From contig NZ_BONP01000005.1 of NCBI RefSeq assembly GCF_016862775.1, positions 1 through 64,000 on the forward strand: 64,000 bases of DNA, given 5' to 3'. Shown one piece after another: positions 1-8,291 of the stretch (positions within the stretch are counted from its first letter, which is position 1; every line of letters begins with the position of its first letter). Origin of the DNA: Cellulomonas phragmiteti (GTDB lineage Bacteria > Actinomycetota > Actinomycetes > Actinomycetales > Cellulomonadaceae). The notes below the pieces were generated by a model, which was not told where the DNA came from, did no database searches, and saw nothing but the letters and a program-made list of their open reading frames with translations. Position numbers and translations under genes: made by a program.

Positions 1-39
1 GGTGGGCTGACGAGCCGACCGGGCGTCCTGGACGCCTGA
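1..39 (+). CDS. possible 3' end of an upstream gene (partial)
   Basis: Frame 1 is open from the left edge to a TGA at 37-39 and would encode a 12-residue tail ending in LDA. The hairpin that begins 11 bases later would suit the end of a plus-strand gene. The piece is too short to assign a family, and no start or domain is visible. Confidence 0.3.
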   Translation, partial: GGLTSRPGVLDA

Positions 40-50
40 CGCACGACGAA

Positions 51-84
51 GGGGCCCTCCCGGACCAGTCCGGGGGGGCCCCTT
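51..84 (+). terminator. GC-rich hairpin terminator
   Basis: A 15-base stem (51-65 with 68-82, one T-G wobble) with a minimal loop is followed by TT. It separates whatever lies to the left from the GH5 gene. There is no long T tract, as is usual in very GC-rich actinobacteria. Confidence 0.55.
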
Positions 85-191
85 CGCGGCGGCAGCCATG
101 GCGACGCACCACCCCACCGCGCCTCCCCACCGCACCTTCTCCGCCGTATCTCCCTCCCCGCACCTCCCCCACCGCATCCGTCAGGAGAACC

Positions 192-1967
192 GTGTCCACC
201 TCCCGTGTGCGCCGCTTGCGCACCGTGCTCGGCGGCGCTCTCGCCGCGGGCGTCCTCGCCCTCCCCCTCGCGCTGTCCGCCGCTCCGGCGCAGGCAGCCC
301 CCGCCCCCGACTGGCTGCACGTCGAGGGCAACAAGATCGTCGACTCCTCCGGGAAGGAGGTGTGGCTCACGGGCGTCAACTGGTTCGGGTTCAACGCCTC
401 CGAGCGCGTCTTCCACGGACTGTGGTCCGCCAACATGCGCACCATGACCCGGGGCATCGCCGAGCGCGGCATGAACGTCGTCCGCGTCCCCATCTCCACC
501 CAGCTGCTGCTGGAGTGGAAGGCGGGCACGTTCACCCGGCCCAACGTCAACGAGTACGCGAACCCCGAGCTCGCCGGGCTCAACAGCCTCCAGATCTTCG
601 AGAAGTGGCTGGACATGTGCGAGGAGTACGGCCTCAAGGTCTTCCTGGACGTGCACAGCGCCGAGGCGGACAACTCCGGGCACGTCCACCCCGTGTGGTG
701 GAAGGGCGCCATCACCACCGAGCACGTGTACGAGGGCTGGGAGTGGGCGGCGACCCGCTGGAGGACCAACGACACGATGATCGGCGCGGACATCAAGAAC
801 GAGCCCCACGGCACGCAGGGCGCGACCGAGCGCGCCAAGTGGGACGCCTCGACGGACAAGGACAACTTCAAGCACTTCGCCGAGACCGCGTCCCGCAAGA
901 TCCTCGCGATCAACCCGAACTGGCTGGTCTTCGTCGAGGGCATCGAGGTGTACCCCAAGGAGGGGGTGTCGTGGACCTCGACCGGCCTGACCGACTACCA
1001 CACCATGTGGTGGGGCGGGAACCTGCGCGGCGTGCGTGACTTCCCCATCGACCTGGGCGCGAACCAGGACCAGCTCGTGTACTCCCCGCACGACTACGGA
1101 CCGCTGGTCCACCTCCAGCCGTGGTTCAGGGGCGAGTTCGACCGCGCGAGCCTCGAGCGCGACGTGTGGGACCCGAACTGGCTCTACCTGCACAAGGAGA
1201 ACACCGCACCGCTGCTCATCGGCGAGTGGGGCGGGTTCATGGACGGCGGGCCCAACGAGAAGTGGATGCTCGCGCTGCGCGACCTCATCGTCGACCGGCG
1301 ACTGAGCCACACGTTCTGGGTGCTGAACCCGAACTCCGGGGACACCGGCGGCCTGCTCGGCTACGACTGGACCACCTGGGACGAGGAGAAGTACGCGCTC
1401 CTCGAGCCCGCGCTGTGGCAGCACGGCGGCAAGTTCGTGGGCCTCGACCACGACGTGCCGCTCGGCGGTGCCGGCAGCACGACCGGCATCTCCCTGTCCC
1501 AGCTCGGCGGGTCCGGGCCGAGCCCGACGTCGACCCCCACGCCGACACCGACGCCCACCGTCACGCCCACACCGACTCCCACACCGACCCCGTCGGTCTC
1601 CCCGACCCCGTCGATCACGCCGACGCCGGGGCCGAGCCCGACCGCGGGCACCGGAGCGTGCACCGTCGTCTACGGCGCGAGCTCGTGGAGCTCGGGTCTG
1701 ACCGGGTCGGTGCGGCTGACGAACGCCGGAGCCGCACTGTCCGGCTGGACCCTGTCCTTCACCGCACCGGCCGGTGTGACCGTCACGCAGGGCTGGGGCG
1801 GCACGTGGACGCAGACGGGGGCGCAGGTCACCGTGACCAACGCCGCCTGGAACGGTGCGCTCGCGGCCGGCGGCACGGTCGAGATCGGGTTCAACGCGTC
1901 GCACGCCGGGTCGGCCGGCGCCCCGACGGGCTTCGCGCTCAACGGCACCGCCTGCGCGGCGCGCTGA
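192..1967 (+). CDS. secreted GH5 endoglucanase with C-terminal CBM2
   Basis: This is predicted to be a secreted endo-beta-1,4-glucanase that cuts cellulose internally outside the cell. The GTG start follows an AGGAGA at 183-188. Residues 1-35 form a signal peptide (RVRRLR, hydrophobic core, AQA cleavage site). The GH5 catalytic domain spans about 36-440. The expected acid/base is Glu204 in KNEPHG and the nucleophile Glu345 in IGEWGG. A Pro/Thr-rich linker of about 45 residues follows. A family 2 cellulose-binding module runs from about 489 to 591, with bracketing cysteines (Cys490 and one near the C terminus) and the usual tryptophans (SGWTL, GWGGTW, AAWNG). The architecture is typical of Cellulomonas cellulases. 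Substrate is inferred from the family and not proven, since GH5 also includes mannanases. Confidence 0.93.
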   Translation: MSTSRVRRLRTVLGGALAAGVLALPLALSAAPAQAAPAPDWLHVEGNKIVDSSGKEVWLTGVNWFGFNASERVFHGLWSANMRTMTRGIAERGMNVVRVPISTQLLLEWKAGTFTRPNVNEYANPELAGLNSLQIFEKWLDMCEEYGLKVFLDVHSAEADNSGHVHPVWWKGAITTEHVYEGWEWAATRWRTNDTMIGADIKNEPHGTQGATERAKWDASTDKDNFKHFAETASRKILAINPNWLVFVEGIEVYPKEGVSWTSTGLTDYHTMWWGGNLRGVRDFPIDLGANQDQLVYSPHDYGPLVHLQPWFRGEFDRASLERDVWDPNWLYLHKENTAPLLIGEWGGFMDGGPNEKWMLALRDLIVDRRLSHTFWVLNPNSGDTGGLLGYDWTTWDEEKYALLEPALWQHGGKFVGLDHDVPLGGAGSTTGISLSQLGGSGPSPTSTPTPTPTPTVTPTPTPTPTPSVSPTPSITPTPGPSPTAGTGACTVVYGASSWSSGLTGSVRLTNAGAALSGWTLSFTAPAGVTVTQGWGGTWTQTGAQVTVTNAAWNGALAAGGTVEIGFNASHAGSAGAPTGFALNGTACAAR

Positions 1968-1983
1968 CGCCACCGGTCCGCGA

Positions 1984-2022
1984 GGCCGGCCGCCGCACCC
2001 GTGCACGGTGCGGCGGCCGGCC
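1984..2022. terminator. bidirectional terminator between convergent genes
   Basis: A perfect 15-bp inverted repeat (1984-1998 with 2008-2022) with a 9-nt loop sits exactly between the convergent GH5 and threonine aldolase genes, so it can serve both transcripts. Confidence 0.75.
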
Positions 2023-2027
2023 CGTCG

Positions 2028-3104
2028 TCAGACGGGCGTGGTCCGCGCCGGACCGGTGCCCCCCACCGCGGACCGCAGGGCGGCCAGGAGGTCGTCGACG
2101 TCCTGCTCCGTCGTGTCGAACGCGCACATCAGCCGCACGGTGCCGTCGGCCACGTCCCAGTCGTAGAACCGCCACCGCCGCCGCAGCGCCTGCGCGACGT
2201 CGGCGGGCAGGCGGACGAAGACCGCGTTCGCCTCGGTCGGCTGCGTGACCTGCAGCGTGCCGATCGCGTCGATGCCGGCACGCAGACGCGCCGCCATCGC
2301 GTTGGCGTGGTGCGCGGACCGCCGCCACAGGTCCTGCTCGTACAGGGCGACCAGCTGGGCGGAGACGAAGCGCATCTTCGACGCGAGCTGCATGCCGGCC
2401 TTGCGCAGGTACTCCACGCCGTCGACGGCCGACGGGTCGAGGACGACGACGGCCTCCGCGAGCAGCAGGCCGTTCTTCGTGCCACCCAGCGACAGCACGT
2501 CGACACCGCAGTCGGTCGTCAGGGCGCGCAGCGGCAGGCCCAGGCTCGCCGCGGCGTTCGACAGCCGCGCCCCGTCCACGTGCACGCGCATGCCCAGCGC
2601 GTGCGCCTGGTCGCACAGCTCGCGGACCGCCTCCGGCGTGTACACGGTGCCGAGCTCGGTCGACTGCGTGAGCGACACGACGCCCGGCTGCGCGCGGTGG
2701 ACGTCCCCGAATCCCCACGCCTGGCGCGCGACCAGCTCGGGCGTGAGCCGCCCGTCGGGGGTCGGGACCGTCAGCAGCTTCAGCCCGCCGACGCGCTCGG
2801 GGGCGCCGTTCTCGTCGGTGTGCACGTGCGCCGACTCGGTGCAGACCACCGCGCCCCACCGCGGCAGCATCGCCTGCAGCGCCACCACGTTCGCGCCGGT
2901 GCCGTTGACGACCGGGTAGGCCACCGCCTGCTCGCCCAGCTGCGCGCGGACGACGTCCTGGAGCCGCTCCGTCCACGGGTCGTCCCCGTACGCCGGGACG
3001 TGGCCGACGTTGGCGGCGGCGACCGCGGCGAGCACCTCGGGGTGCACGCCGGCGTAGTTGTCGGAGGCGAAGTGGCGGACGGCGGGCGCGTGCAGGTCGG
3101 TCAC
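2028..3104 (-). CDS. low-specificity L-threonine aldolase family (PLP)
   Basis: The 358-residue product belongs to the beta-eliminating lyase/threonine aldolase family of fold-type I PLP enzymes. These cleave L-threonine or L-allo-threonine to glycine and acetaldehyde in the cytosol. Visible signatures are FASDNYAG near the N terminus, the HVDGARL segment holding the PLP-contacting Asp, and SLGGTKNG with the Schiff-base lysine. The GTG at 3104 begins VTDLHAPAV; the open frame continues upstream, but those residues are low-complexity and unlike the family. Length matches the family (about 340-360). It is monocistronic and converges on the cellulase gene. The exact stereospecificity cannot be read from sequence. 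Confidence 0.88.
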   Translation of the reverse strand: MTDLHAPAVRHFASDNYAGVHPEVLAAVAAANVGHVPAYGDDPWTERLQDVVRAQLGEQAVAYPVVNGTGANVVALQAMLPRWGAVVCTESAHVHTDENGAPERVGGLKLLTVPTPDGRLTPELVARQAWGFGDVHRAQPGVVSLTQSTELGTVYTPEAVRELCDQAHALGMRVHVDGARLSNAAASLGLPLRALTTDCGVDVLSLGGTKNGLLLAEAVVVLDPSAVDGVEYLRKAGMQLASKMRFVSAQLVALYEQDLWRRSAHHANAMAARLRAGIDAIGTLQVTQPTEANAVFVRLPADVAQALRRRWRFYDWDVADGTVRLMCAFDTTEQDVDDLLAALRSAVGGTGPARTTPV

Positions 3105-3208
3105 GACCCCAGTCTCCCCGACCCGCGGCGCCCTGCGGGTCGTCGTCGTGCACGACGCGTGCGGGGGCGGCATGATCCGTGCAGCCGACCGACCGGAGGA
3201 GCCCGACC

Positions 3209-3745
3209 ATGACCCGCGACCACGGTGGTCCACGGCACGTGGACGCTGTCGTCGCCCCCACCGGGGACGACCGCAACGAGACGTTCACCGAGCGGATGGA
3301 CCGCAACTGGGAGGAGCTGCTCCAGGAGCTGCGCGTGACGCAGACCGGCGCGCAGATCCTCACCGGGTTCCTGCTGACGCTGCCGTTCCAGGCCCGCTTC
3401 GCCGACCTCGACGCGTTCCAGCGCGACCTGTACCTCGTGCTCGTCGTGCTCGCGTCACTGGCGACGGTCCTGATCATCGCCCCGGTCAGCCTGCACCGGC
3501 TGCTGTTCCGGCGGCGCCTGAAGCCGCAGCTCGTCGATGCCGGTCACTGGTTCGCCCGTGCGGGTCTGGCAGCGCTGGCGCTCGTCCTGACCGGCGCCAC
3601 CGTGCTGCTGTTCGACGTGGTGCTGAGCCGGGCGGCGGGGCGCGTCGCGGGCGGGGCCCTGCTGCTCGTCATCGCGCTGGCCTGGGTGGTGCTCCCCCAC
3701 GTCATCGCCCGGCGCGCCGACGCCGAGGACGCCGGACGTCCCTGA
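3209..3745 (+). CDS. DUF6328 family membrane protein
   Basis: The 178-residue protein matches the actinobacterial DUF6328 pattern: a charged N terminus, then RMDRNWEELLQELRVTQTG, then a hydrophobic helix with LTGFLLTLPFQARF. I count about four membrane segments (roughly residues 58-75, 85-105, 128-148 and 153-172). The ATG at 3209 has GGAGGA eight bases upstream. Function is unknown. It is divergent from the threonine aldolase and is followed by a strong terminator, so it is probably transcribed alone. Confidence 0.8.
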   Translation: MTRDHGGPRHVDAVVAPTGDDRNETFTERMDRNWEELLQELRVTQTGAQILTGFLLTLPFQARFADLDAFQRDLYLVLVVLASLATVLIIAPVSLHRLLFRRRLKPQLVDAGHWFARAGLAALALVLTGATVLLFDVVLSRAAGRVAGGALLLVIALAWVVLPHVIARRADAEDAGRP

Positions 3746-3758
3746 GGGGCAGCACGAC

Positions 3759-3802
3759 GACGGCCCCGTGCCGCACCGGGAACGGTGCGGCACGGGGCCG
3801 TC
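3759..3802. terminator. strong bidirectional terminator
   Basis: A perfect 19-bp stem (3759-3777 with 3784-3802) and a 6-nt loop lie between the DUF6328 gene and the convergent HU gene. Confidence 0.8.
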
Positions 3803-3827
3803 GGTGTGCTCGGCCGGAGTGGTCGGC

Positions 3828-4109
3828 TCAGCCCTGGACGGCGCGCTTGAGGGCGCTGCCGGCCGTGATCTTCACGCGGTGACCCGCGGGGATCTCCAGC
3901 TTCTCGCCCGTCTGCGGGTTGACCCCGGTGCGCGCGGCGCGGTCGGCACGCGCCACCGCGAGGAAGCCGGGGATCGACACGCTGCCGCCGGCGGCGAGCT
4001 GCTCGACCACGACCTCCTGCAGGGCCTTGAGTGCCTTGTCGGTGTCGGCGTTGGTCAGCCCGGCCTTCTCGGCGACGGCCTGGACGAGCTCGGTGCGGTT
4101 GACGCTCAC
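3828..4109 (-). CDS. hupB: HU-family nucleoid-associated DNA-binding protein
   Basis: The product is a 93-residue histone-like DNA-bending protein that compacts the nucleoid as a dimer. It begins MSVNRTELVQAVAEKAGL and contains the HU signature around GFLAVARADRAARTGVNP, where the beta-arm enters the minor groove. It lacks the long Lys/Ala/Pro-rich C-terminal tail of mycobacterial HupB, so it is the short bacterial form. The upstream 139 bases (4110-4248) separate it from the NHEJ island on the same strand and must hold its promoter. Expression is likely high, but no regulator site is evident. Confidence 0.95.
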   Translation of the reverse strand: MSVNRTELVQAVAEKAGLTNADTDKALKALQEVVVEQLAAGGSVSIPGFLAVARADRAARTGVNPQTGEKLEIPAGHRVKITAGSALKRAVQG

Positions 4110-4248
4110 GACGGGTGCTCCTCGGTACTCGGTTCAGATCCCCGGCGCGGTGCGGGCCGGGGCGGTGCCGCACGACGAGCGTGCGCACGGGGACCGACAC
4201 TAACGTCGTGTCCTGGGCGTGGCGCGCCGACGCGCCCCGTGTCGTCGG

Positions 4249-5286
4249 TCACCGCCGGCCCCGGGTGCGCACGTGCGCGGCGCCGCGCGTCGTCACGACA
4301 CGGTCCGGACCGATGCCGTGCGCGGCGGCCCGCGCGCATCCCGCACGCAACCAGTCGAGCTGTCCGGGTGCGTGCGCGTCGGAGTCGATGGTGAACTCGC
4401 ACCCCGCGTCGGCCGCGATCTGCAGCAGCTCGTGCGGGGGGTCGAGACGGTCGGGGCGGCAGTTGATCTCGACCGCGACGCCGTGCTCGGCGCACGCGTC
4501 GAACACGGCGCGCGCGTCGAACTCGCTCGGCGGCCGCTGCTTGCCGGCCACCTGCCGGCCGGTGCAGTGGCCCAGCACGTCGGTGCGCGGATTGCGCACG
4601 GCTGCGAGCATGCGCCGCGTCATCGCCGCCCTGTCCATCCGGAGCTTGGAGTGCACCGACGCGACGACCACGTCGAGCTCGTCCAGCAGGTCGGGGTCCT
4701 GGTCGAGCGCACCGTCGTCGAGGATGTCGACCTCGATGCCGCTGAGCACCTCGAACGGCGCGACCGCGGGCCGCAGCGCCGCGAGCTGGGCGAGCTGGGC
4801 CCGCAACCGCGCCGCCGACAGCCCGTGGGCCACCGTCAGACGTGGTGAGTGGTCGGTCACGGCGAGGTAGTCCCGGCCCAGGTCGATCGCGGCCAGGACC
4901 ATCTCCTGCACCGAGGTCGCCCCGTCGCTGGCGTCGGTGTGGCTGTGCAGGTCACCGCGCAGCGCGGCGTGCAGCTCCGCCGCCTGCGGCGCCAGCTCGG
5001 CGTCCGCCGTGCGGGCCTGCGACTCGAGCGTGTCCAGCGTGGGCACCGCCCGCCCGGCCAGGACGTGCGCCACCACCTCCGCCGTGCTGCGCCCGACCCC
5101 CGGCAGGTCGGTCAGGGCACCGGCCGCGGCCAGCGCGTGCAGCCGCGCCGCGTCCTGCCGCTCGACCGTGCGCGCCGCGGCCCGGTACGCCTCGGCGCGG
5201 TAGCGGCTGGCCTGCGCCCGCTCGAGGAGGAACGCGATGCGCCGCAGGGTCGCGACGGCGCGGTCCTGGTCCTCGCCGTCGCTCAC
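4249..5286 (-). CDS. PolX-like helix-hairpin-helix plus PHP domain protein
   Basis: The 345-residue protein has two parts. Residues 5-90 resemble the 8-kDa domain of family X DNA polymerases (IAFLLE, RAEAYRAAART, then the helix-hairpin-helix LPGVGRSTA at 61-69). Residues 108-335 form a PHP metallo-phosphoesterase domain with HSH (114-116), DH (145-146), Glu185, His212, His240 and the DSDAH motif at 301-305. The palm, fingers and thumb of bacterial PolX are absent. The GTG start overlaps the Ku stop by four bases, so the two are translationally coupled. A 3'-end-processing nuclease or phosphatase in end joining is my inference. Such proteins are often annotated as histidinol-phosphatase-like. 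Confidence 0.82.
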   Translation of the reverse strand: MSDGEDQDRAVATLRRIAFLLERAQASRYRAEAYRAAARTVERQDAARLHALAAAGALTDLPGVGRSTAEVVAHVLAGRAVPTLDTLESQARTADAELAPQAAELHAALRGDLHSHTDASDGATSVQEMVLAAIDLGRDYLAVTDHSPRLTVAHGLSAARLRAQLAQLAALRPAVAPFEVLSGIEVDILDDGALDQDPDLLDELDVVVASVHSKLRMDRAAMTRRMLAAVRNPRTDVLGHCTGRQVAGKQRPPSEFDARAVFDACAEHGVAVEINCRPDRLDPPHELLQIAADAGCEFTIDSDAHAPGQLDWLRAGCARAAAHGIGPDRVVTTRGAAHVRTRGRR

Positions 5287-6191
5287 GACGCCTTGGTGGC
5301 CTTGCGGGACGCCGCCTTCTTCGCCGCCGGCTTCTTGCCGGCCGGCTTCGACGTGGCCTCGTCGGCGCCCGCCGGTGTCTCCTCGACGTCCTCACCGCGC
5401 GCGGCCCGGGCCTTGTCGACGGAGCGCTGCAGCGCCGCCAGCAGGTCGACCACCTCGCCGCCACCCTCGGTGTCGTCCTCCTGCGAGGGCGGTGCCGGCG
5501 GCGCCTGCGTGTCGCCCGAGGACACCTTCGCCGCGATGAGCTGCTCGAGGGCCGCGACGTACGCGTCCTCGTACTGCGAGGGGTCGAAGTCCGCGGCCAG
5601 CGACTCCACGAGCGAGGAGGCCATCGTCAGCTCCTGCGGCCGGACCGTGACGTCGTCGTCCAGCACGGGGAAGTCGGCCTCGCGGACCTCGTCGGGCCAC
5701 AGCAGCGTCTGCAGCACGATGACCTTGTCCCGCACGCGCAGCACCGCCATCGACTCGCGCTGCCGGATCGCGACCTTCACCACGGCGACCCGGTCGGTCT
5801 CCTCGAGCGCGCCGCGCAGCAGCGCGTACGGCTTGACGGCAGCCTTGTCGGGCTCCAGGAAGTACGTCTTCTGCAGCAGGATCGGGTCGACCTGGTCGGC
5901 CGGCACGAACTCGAGGACCTCGATCTCCCGCTCGGTCGACAGCGGCAGCCGGCGGAAGTCCTCGTCCGTGAGGACCACGAGCTCCCCGTCCTCGGTCTCG
6001 TAGCCCTTGGCGATGTCCGACCACTCGACGCTCTCGCCGTCGACGCTGCAGACCTTGCGGTACCGGATGCGTCCGCCGTCCTCGCGGTGAACCTGGTGGA
6101 GCCGCACCTCGTGCTCACCCGTGGCCGCGTACAGACGCACCGGCACGTTCACGAGGCCGAAGGCCACAGCGCCCTTCCAGATCGCCCGCAC
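5283..6191 (-). CDS. ku: bacterial Ku, DNA end-binding protein of NHEJ
   Basis: The 302-residue Ku forms a homodimeric ring that threads onto double-strand break ends and recruits the LigD-type polymerase and ligase. It starts VRAIWKGAVAFGLVNVPVRLY, the standard Ku N terminus. The GTG at 6191 has GGGAGGA upstream; a longer open frame extends upstream but lacks Ku-like sequence. The conserved core ends near residue 240. The C terminus is a basic Lys/Ala/Pro tail (GKKPAAKKAASRK) like those that help bacterial Ku bind DNA and slide inward. It overlaps the PolX-like/PHP gene by GTGA and is divergent from the ligase gene, with 84 bases between starts. Confidence 0.96.
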   Translation of the reverse strand: MRAIWKGAVAFGLVNVPVRLYAATGEHEVRLHQVHREDGGRIRYRKVCSVDGESVEWSDIAKGYETEDGELVVLTDEDFRRLPLSTEREIEVLEFVPADQVDPILLQKTYFLEPDKAAVKPYALLRGALEETDRVAVVKVAIRQRESMAVLRVRDKVIVLQTLLWPDEVREADFPVLDDDVTVRPQELTMASSLVESLAADFDPSQYEDAYVAALEQLIAAKVSSGDTQAPPAPPSQEDDTEGGGEVVDLLAALQRSVDKARAARGEDVEETPAGADEATSKPAGKKPAAKKAASRKATKAS

Positions 6192-6275
6192 GGCACGTCC
6201 TCCCTCGTCGTGGCGGCGTCGCCCGCACGGCCGCCCCACGCGACCTGCTGCACCGTCCACGGGCAGGATGGACCC

Positions 6276-7211
6276 GTGGAGCCCATGCTCGCCACCCCGG
6301 CGCCCGCACCCGCCGCGCTCCCGCACGGCCGCTCGTGGGTGTTCGAGGTCAAGTGGGACGGCGTCCGGGTGCTCGCCGACGTGCGCGACGGGCGGCTGCG
6401 GCTGGCCAGCCGCACCGGACGTGACGTCACCCCCGCCTACCCCGAGCTCGGCGGCCTGGCCGGGCTCGGGGACGTGCTGCTCGACGGGGAGGTCGTGCTC
6501 ATGGACGGCGGCCGGCCCTCGTTCGCCGCGCTCGCGGACCGGATGCACGTCCGCGACCCCCGGCGTGCTGCGGCGCTGGCGGCGGCCCGGCCGGTGACCT
6601 ACCTCGTGTTCGACGTCCTGCGCCGCGAGGGGCAGGACCTCGCCGCCCGCCCGCTCGAGGAGCGCCGCTGCGTGCTCGACGGCCTCACGCTGCCCGAGCA
6701 CGTGCAGCCCTCACCCTGGTACGACGACGGCGACGACCTGTGGCGCGTCACCCGCGAGCACGGTCTGGAGGGCGTCGTCGCCAAGCGTCGTGACGCCCCG
6801 TACCGCCCCGGTCAGCGGTCGCCCGACTGGGTGAAGGCTGCGCACCGACGCACCCGGACGGCCCTGGTCGGCGGCTGGCGTCCCGAGTCGACGGGCACCG
6901 GCAGGCTCGGTGCCCTGCTGCTCGGGGCACCCGACGCGCCCGCCGGGCTGCGCTACCTCGGCCGCGCCGGGTCGGGGCTCGGCGGGCCGGCTGCTCGCGT
7001 CATGCGGGACCTGCTGGCCGCGCACGAGCGCACCGACAGCCCGTTCGGCGACGACGTGCCGGCCGTCGACGCGCGCGGGGCCGTGTGGTGCGACCCCCTG
7101 GTCGTCGTCGAGACGCTGTACCTGGCCCGCACGCCGTCGGGTCGTCTGCGGCAGCCGGTCGTCAAGGGCGTGCGCACCGACACGACCGCCGATCCCTGGG
7201 CGCAGCCGTGA
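6276..7211 (+). CDS. ATP-dependent DNA ligase (LigC/LigD ligase domain)
   Basis: The 311-residue product is an ATP-dependent DNA ligase that seals nicks after end joining. The nucleotidyltransferase motif I is EVKWDGVR with the AMP-accepting lysine at residue 26. Motif IV lies near LEGVVAKRRDAPY and the OB-fold follows to about residue 300. The GTG at 6276 has AGGA upstream. In many bacteria this domain is the C-terminal part of a multidomain LigD; here it is a free-standing gene followed directly by the polymerase-domain gene. Together with the adjacent divergent ku it makes a complete NHEJ set. Confidence 0.9.
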   Translation: MEPMLATPAPAPAALPHGRSWVFEVKWDGVRVLADVRDGRLRLASRTGRDVTPAYPELGGLAGLGDVLLDGEVVLMDGGRPSFAALADRMHVRDPRRAAALAAARPVTYLVFDVLRREGQDLAARPLEERRCVLDGLTLPEHVQPSPWYDDGDDLWRVTREHGLEGVVAKRRDAPYRPGQRSPDWVKAAHRRTRTALVGGWRPESTGTGRLGALLLGAPDAPAGLRYLGRAGSGLGGPAARVMRDLLAAHERTDSPFGDDVPAVDARGAVWCDPLVVVETLYLARTPSGRLRQPVVKGVRTDTTADPWAQP

Positions 7212-7219
7212 CGCGCGAC

Positions 7220-7264
7220 CGAGGGGCCCGCGGCCGAGGGGCCTGCGGCCGAGGGGCCTGCGGC
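7220..7264. repeat. three tandem 15-bp direct repeats between ligase and polymerase genes
   Basis: Three head-to-tail copies of a 15-bp unit (7220-7234, 7235-7249, 7250-7264; the first copy differs by one base) fill most of the 67-base gap between the two NHEJ genes. They end just before the ribosome binding site of the polymerase gene (GGGGAGGGA, 7266-7273). Confidence 0.85.
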
Positions 7265-7278
7265 CGGGGAGGGACCCG

Positions 7279-8160
7279 ATGAGCGACGAGCGCCGCACCG
7301 TGGACGTCGGCGGACGCCCCGTCCGGCTGACGCACCTCGACAAGGTCCTCTACCCCTCCACCGGCACGACCAAGGCCGAGGTCATGGACTACCTCGTCCG
7401 CGTCGAGCCCGCGATCCTGCGCCAGCTGCGGGACCGTCCCGTCACCCGCGTCCGGTGGCCCGACGGCGTCGGTGGCGAGAAGTTCTTCGAGAAGAACACC
7501 CCGCGCGGCGCCCCGTCCTGGCTGCGCCACCTGCAGCTGCCCGCCTCCCCCGGCTCGGACGACCCGGGCACCGTCCTCGACCTGCCGTTCCTCGACGACC
7601 TCGCCGGCCTCGTGTGGGCCGCCAACGCCGGCGCCCTGGAGCTGCACACGCCGCAGTGGACCGTGGGGCCGCGCGGCGGCCTGCGCGGTGCCGACCGCCT
7701 CGTGGTCGACCTCGATCCCGGACCCGGCGCCGGGCTGGACGAGTGCGCCCGCGTGGCCCACCTCGTCGCCGATCGGCTGCGGGACCAGGGCCTGACCCGC
7801 ACGGTCCCCGTGACGTCCGGCTCCCAGGGCCTGCAGCTGTACGTCCCGCTCCCCCGCCCCCGGCCCCCCGCGACCGTCCGCGAGGACGCCCGCACCCTCG
7901 CGCTCGCGCTCGCGGACGAGCACCCGGGCCTCGTCGTCGCCGTCCAGCGCAAGGAGGCCCGCCGCGGCAAGGTGCTGCTGGACTGGTCGCAGAACCACCC
8001 GGCGAAGACGACGATCACGCCGTGGTCCCTGCGCGGTCGGGACCGCCCGACCGTGGCCGCGCCGCGCGACTGGGACGAGATCGGTCCCGGGCTGCAGCAG
8101 CTGACGGCCGACGAGGCGGCGGCGCGCCTGGCGCGCGACGGCGACCCGTTCGACCTGTGA
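7279..8160 (+). CDS. LigD-type polymerase/primase domain protein of NHEJ
   Basis: The 293-residue protein is the stand-alone polymerase (archaeo-eukaryotic primase superfamily) module of LigD. It fills gaps and adds nucleotides at broken ends. The N terminus has the family's LTHLDKVLYP motif and GGEKFFEKNTP. The catalytic metal-binding aspartates lie in VVDLDPG (Asp144, Asp146). The C-terminal hallmark motifs TSGSQGLQLYVPL and DWSQNHPAKTT are present. No phosphoesterase domain is fused. The ATG at 7279 follows a strong GGGGAGGGA. It lies 67 bases after the ligase gene and is presumably co-transcribed with it. Confidence 0.93.
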   Translation: MSDERRTVDVGGRPVRLTHLDKVLYPSTGTTKAEVMDYLVRVEPAILRQLRDRPVTRVRWPDGVGGEKFFEKNTPRGAPSWLRHLQLPASPGSDDPGTVLDLPFLDDLAGLVWAANAGALELHTPQWTVGPRGGLRGADRLVVDLDPGPGAGLDECARVAHLVADRLRDQGLTRTVPVTSGSQGLQLYVPLPRPRPPATVREDARTLALALADEHPGLVVAVQRKEARRGKVLLDWSQNHPAKTTITPWSLRGRDRPTVAAPRDWDEIGPGLQQLTADEAAARLARDGDPFDL

Positions 8161-8291
8161 GGACACGGTCCGTGAGGACGGTGCACGGGTCGTCAGGACG
8201 TCCGCCGCTCCGATGGCGGGCCCCGGCGCGGCCTGGCAGCGTGGACGTCACCCGGGCCGGTCGAGCCCGGCACGTACGCGAAGGAGTGGTC

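Noticed and set aside
4842..6275. In-frame upstream extension of the DNA ligase
   Set aside because: It runs antisense through Ku and the PHP gene and is low-complexity. The true protein starts at VEPMLATPAP with a ribosome site.
6192..6701. In-frame upstream extension of Ku
   Set aside because: The extra residues overlap the divergent ligase gene and have no Ku similarity. The GTG at 6191 with GGGAGGA and the standard VRAIWKGAVAFG N terminus is far better.
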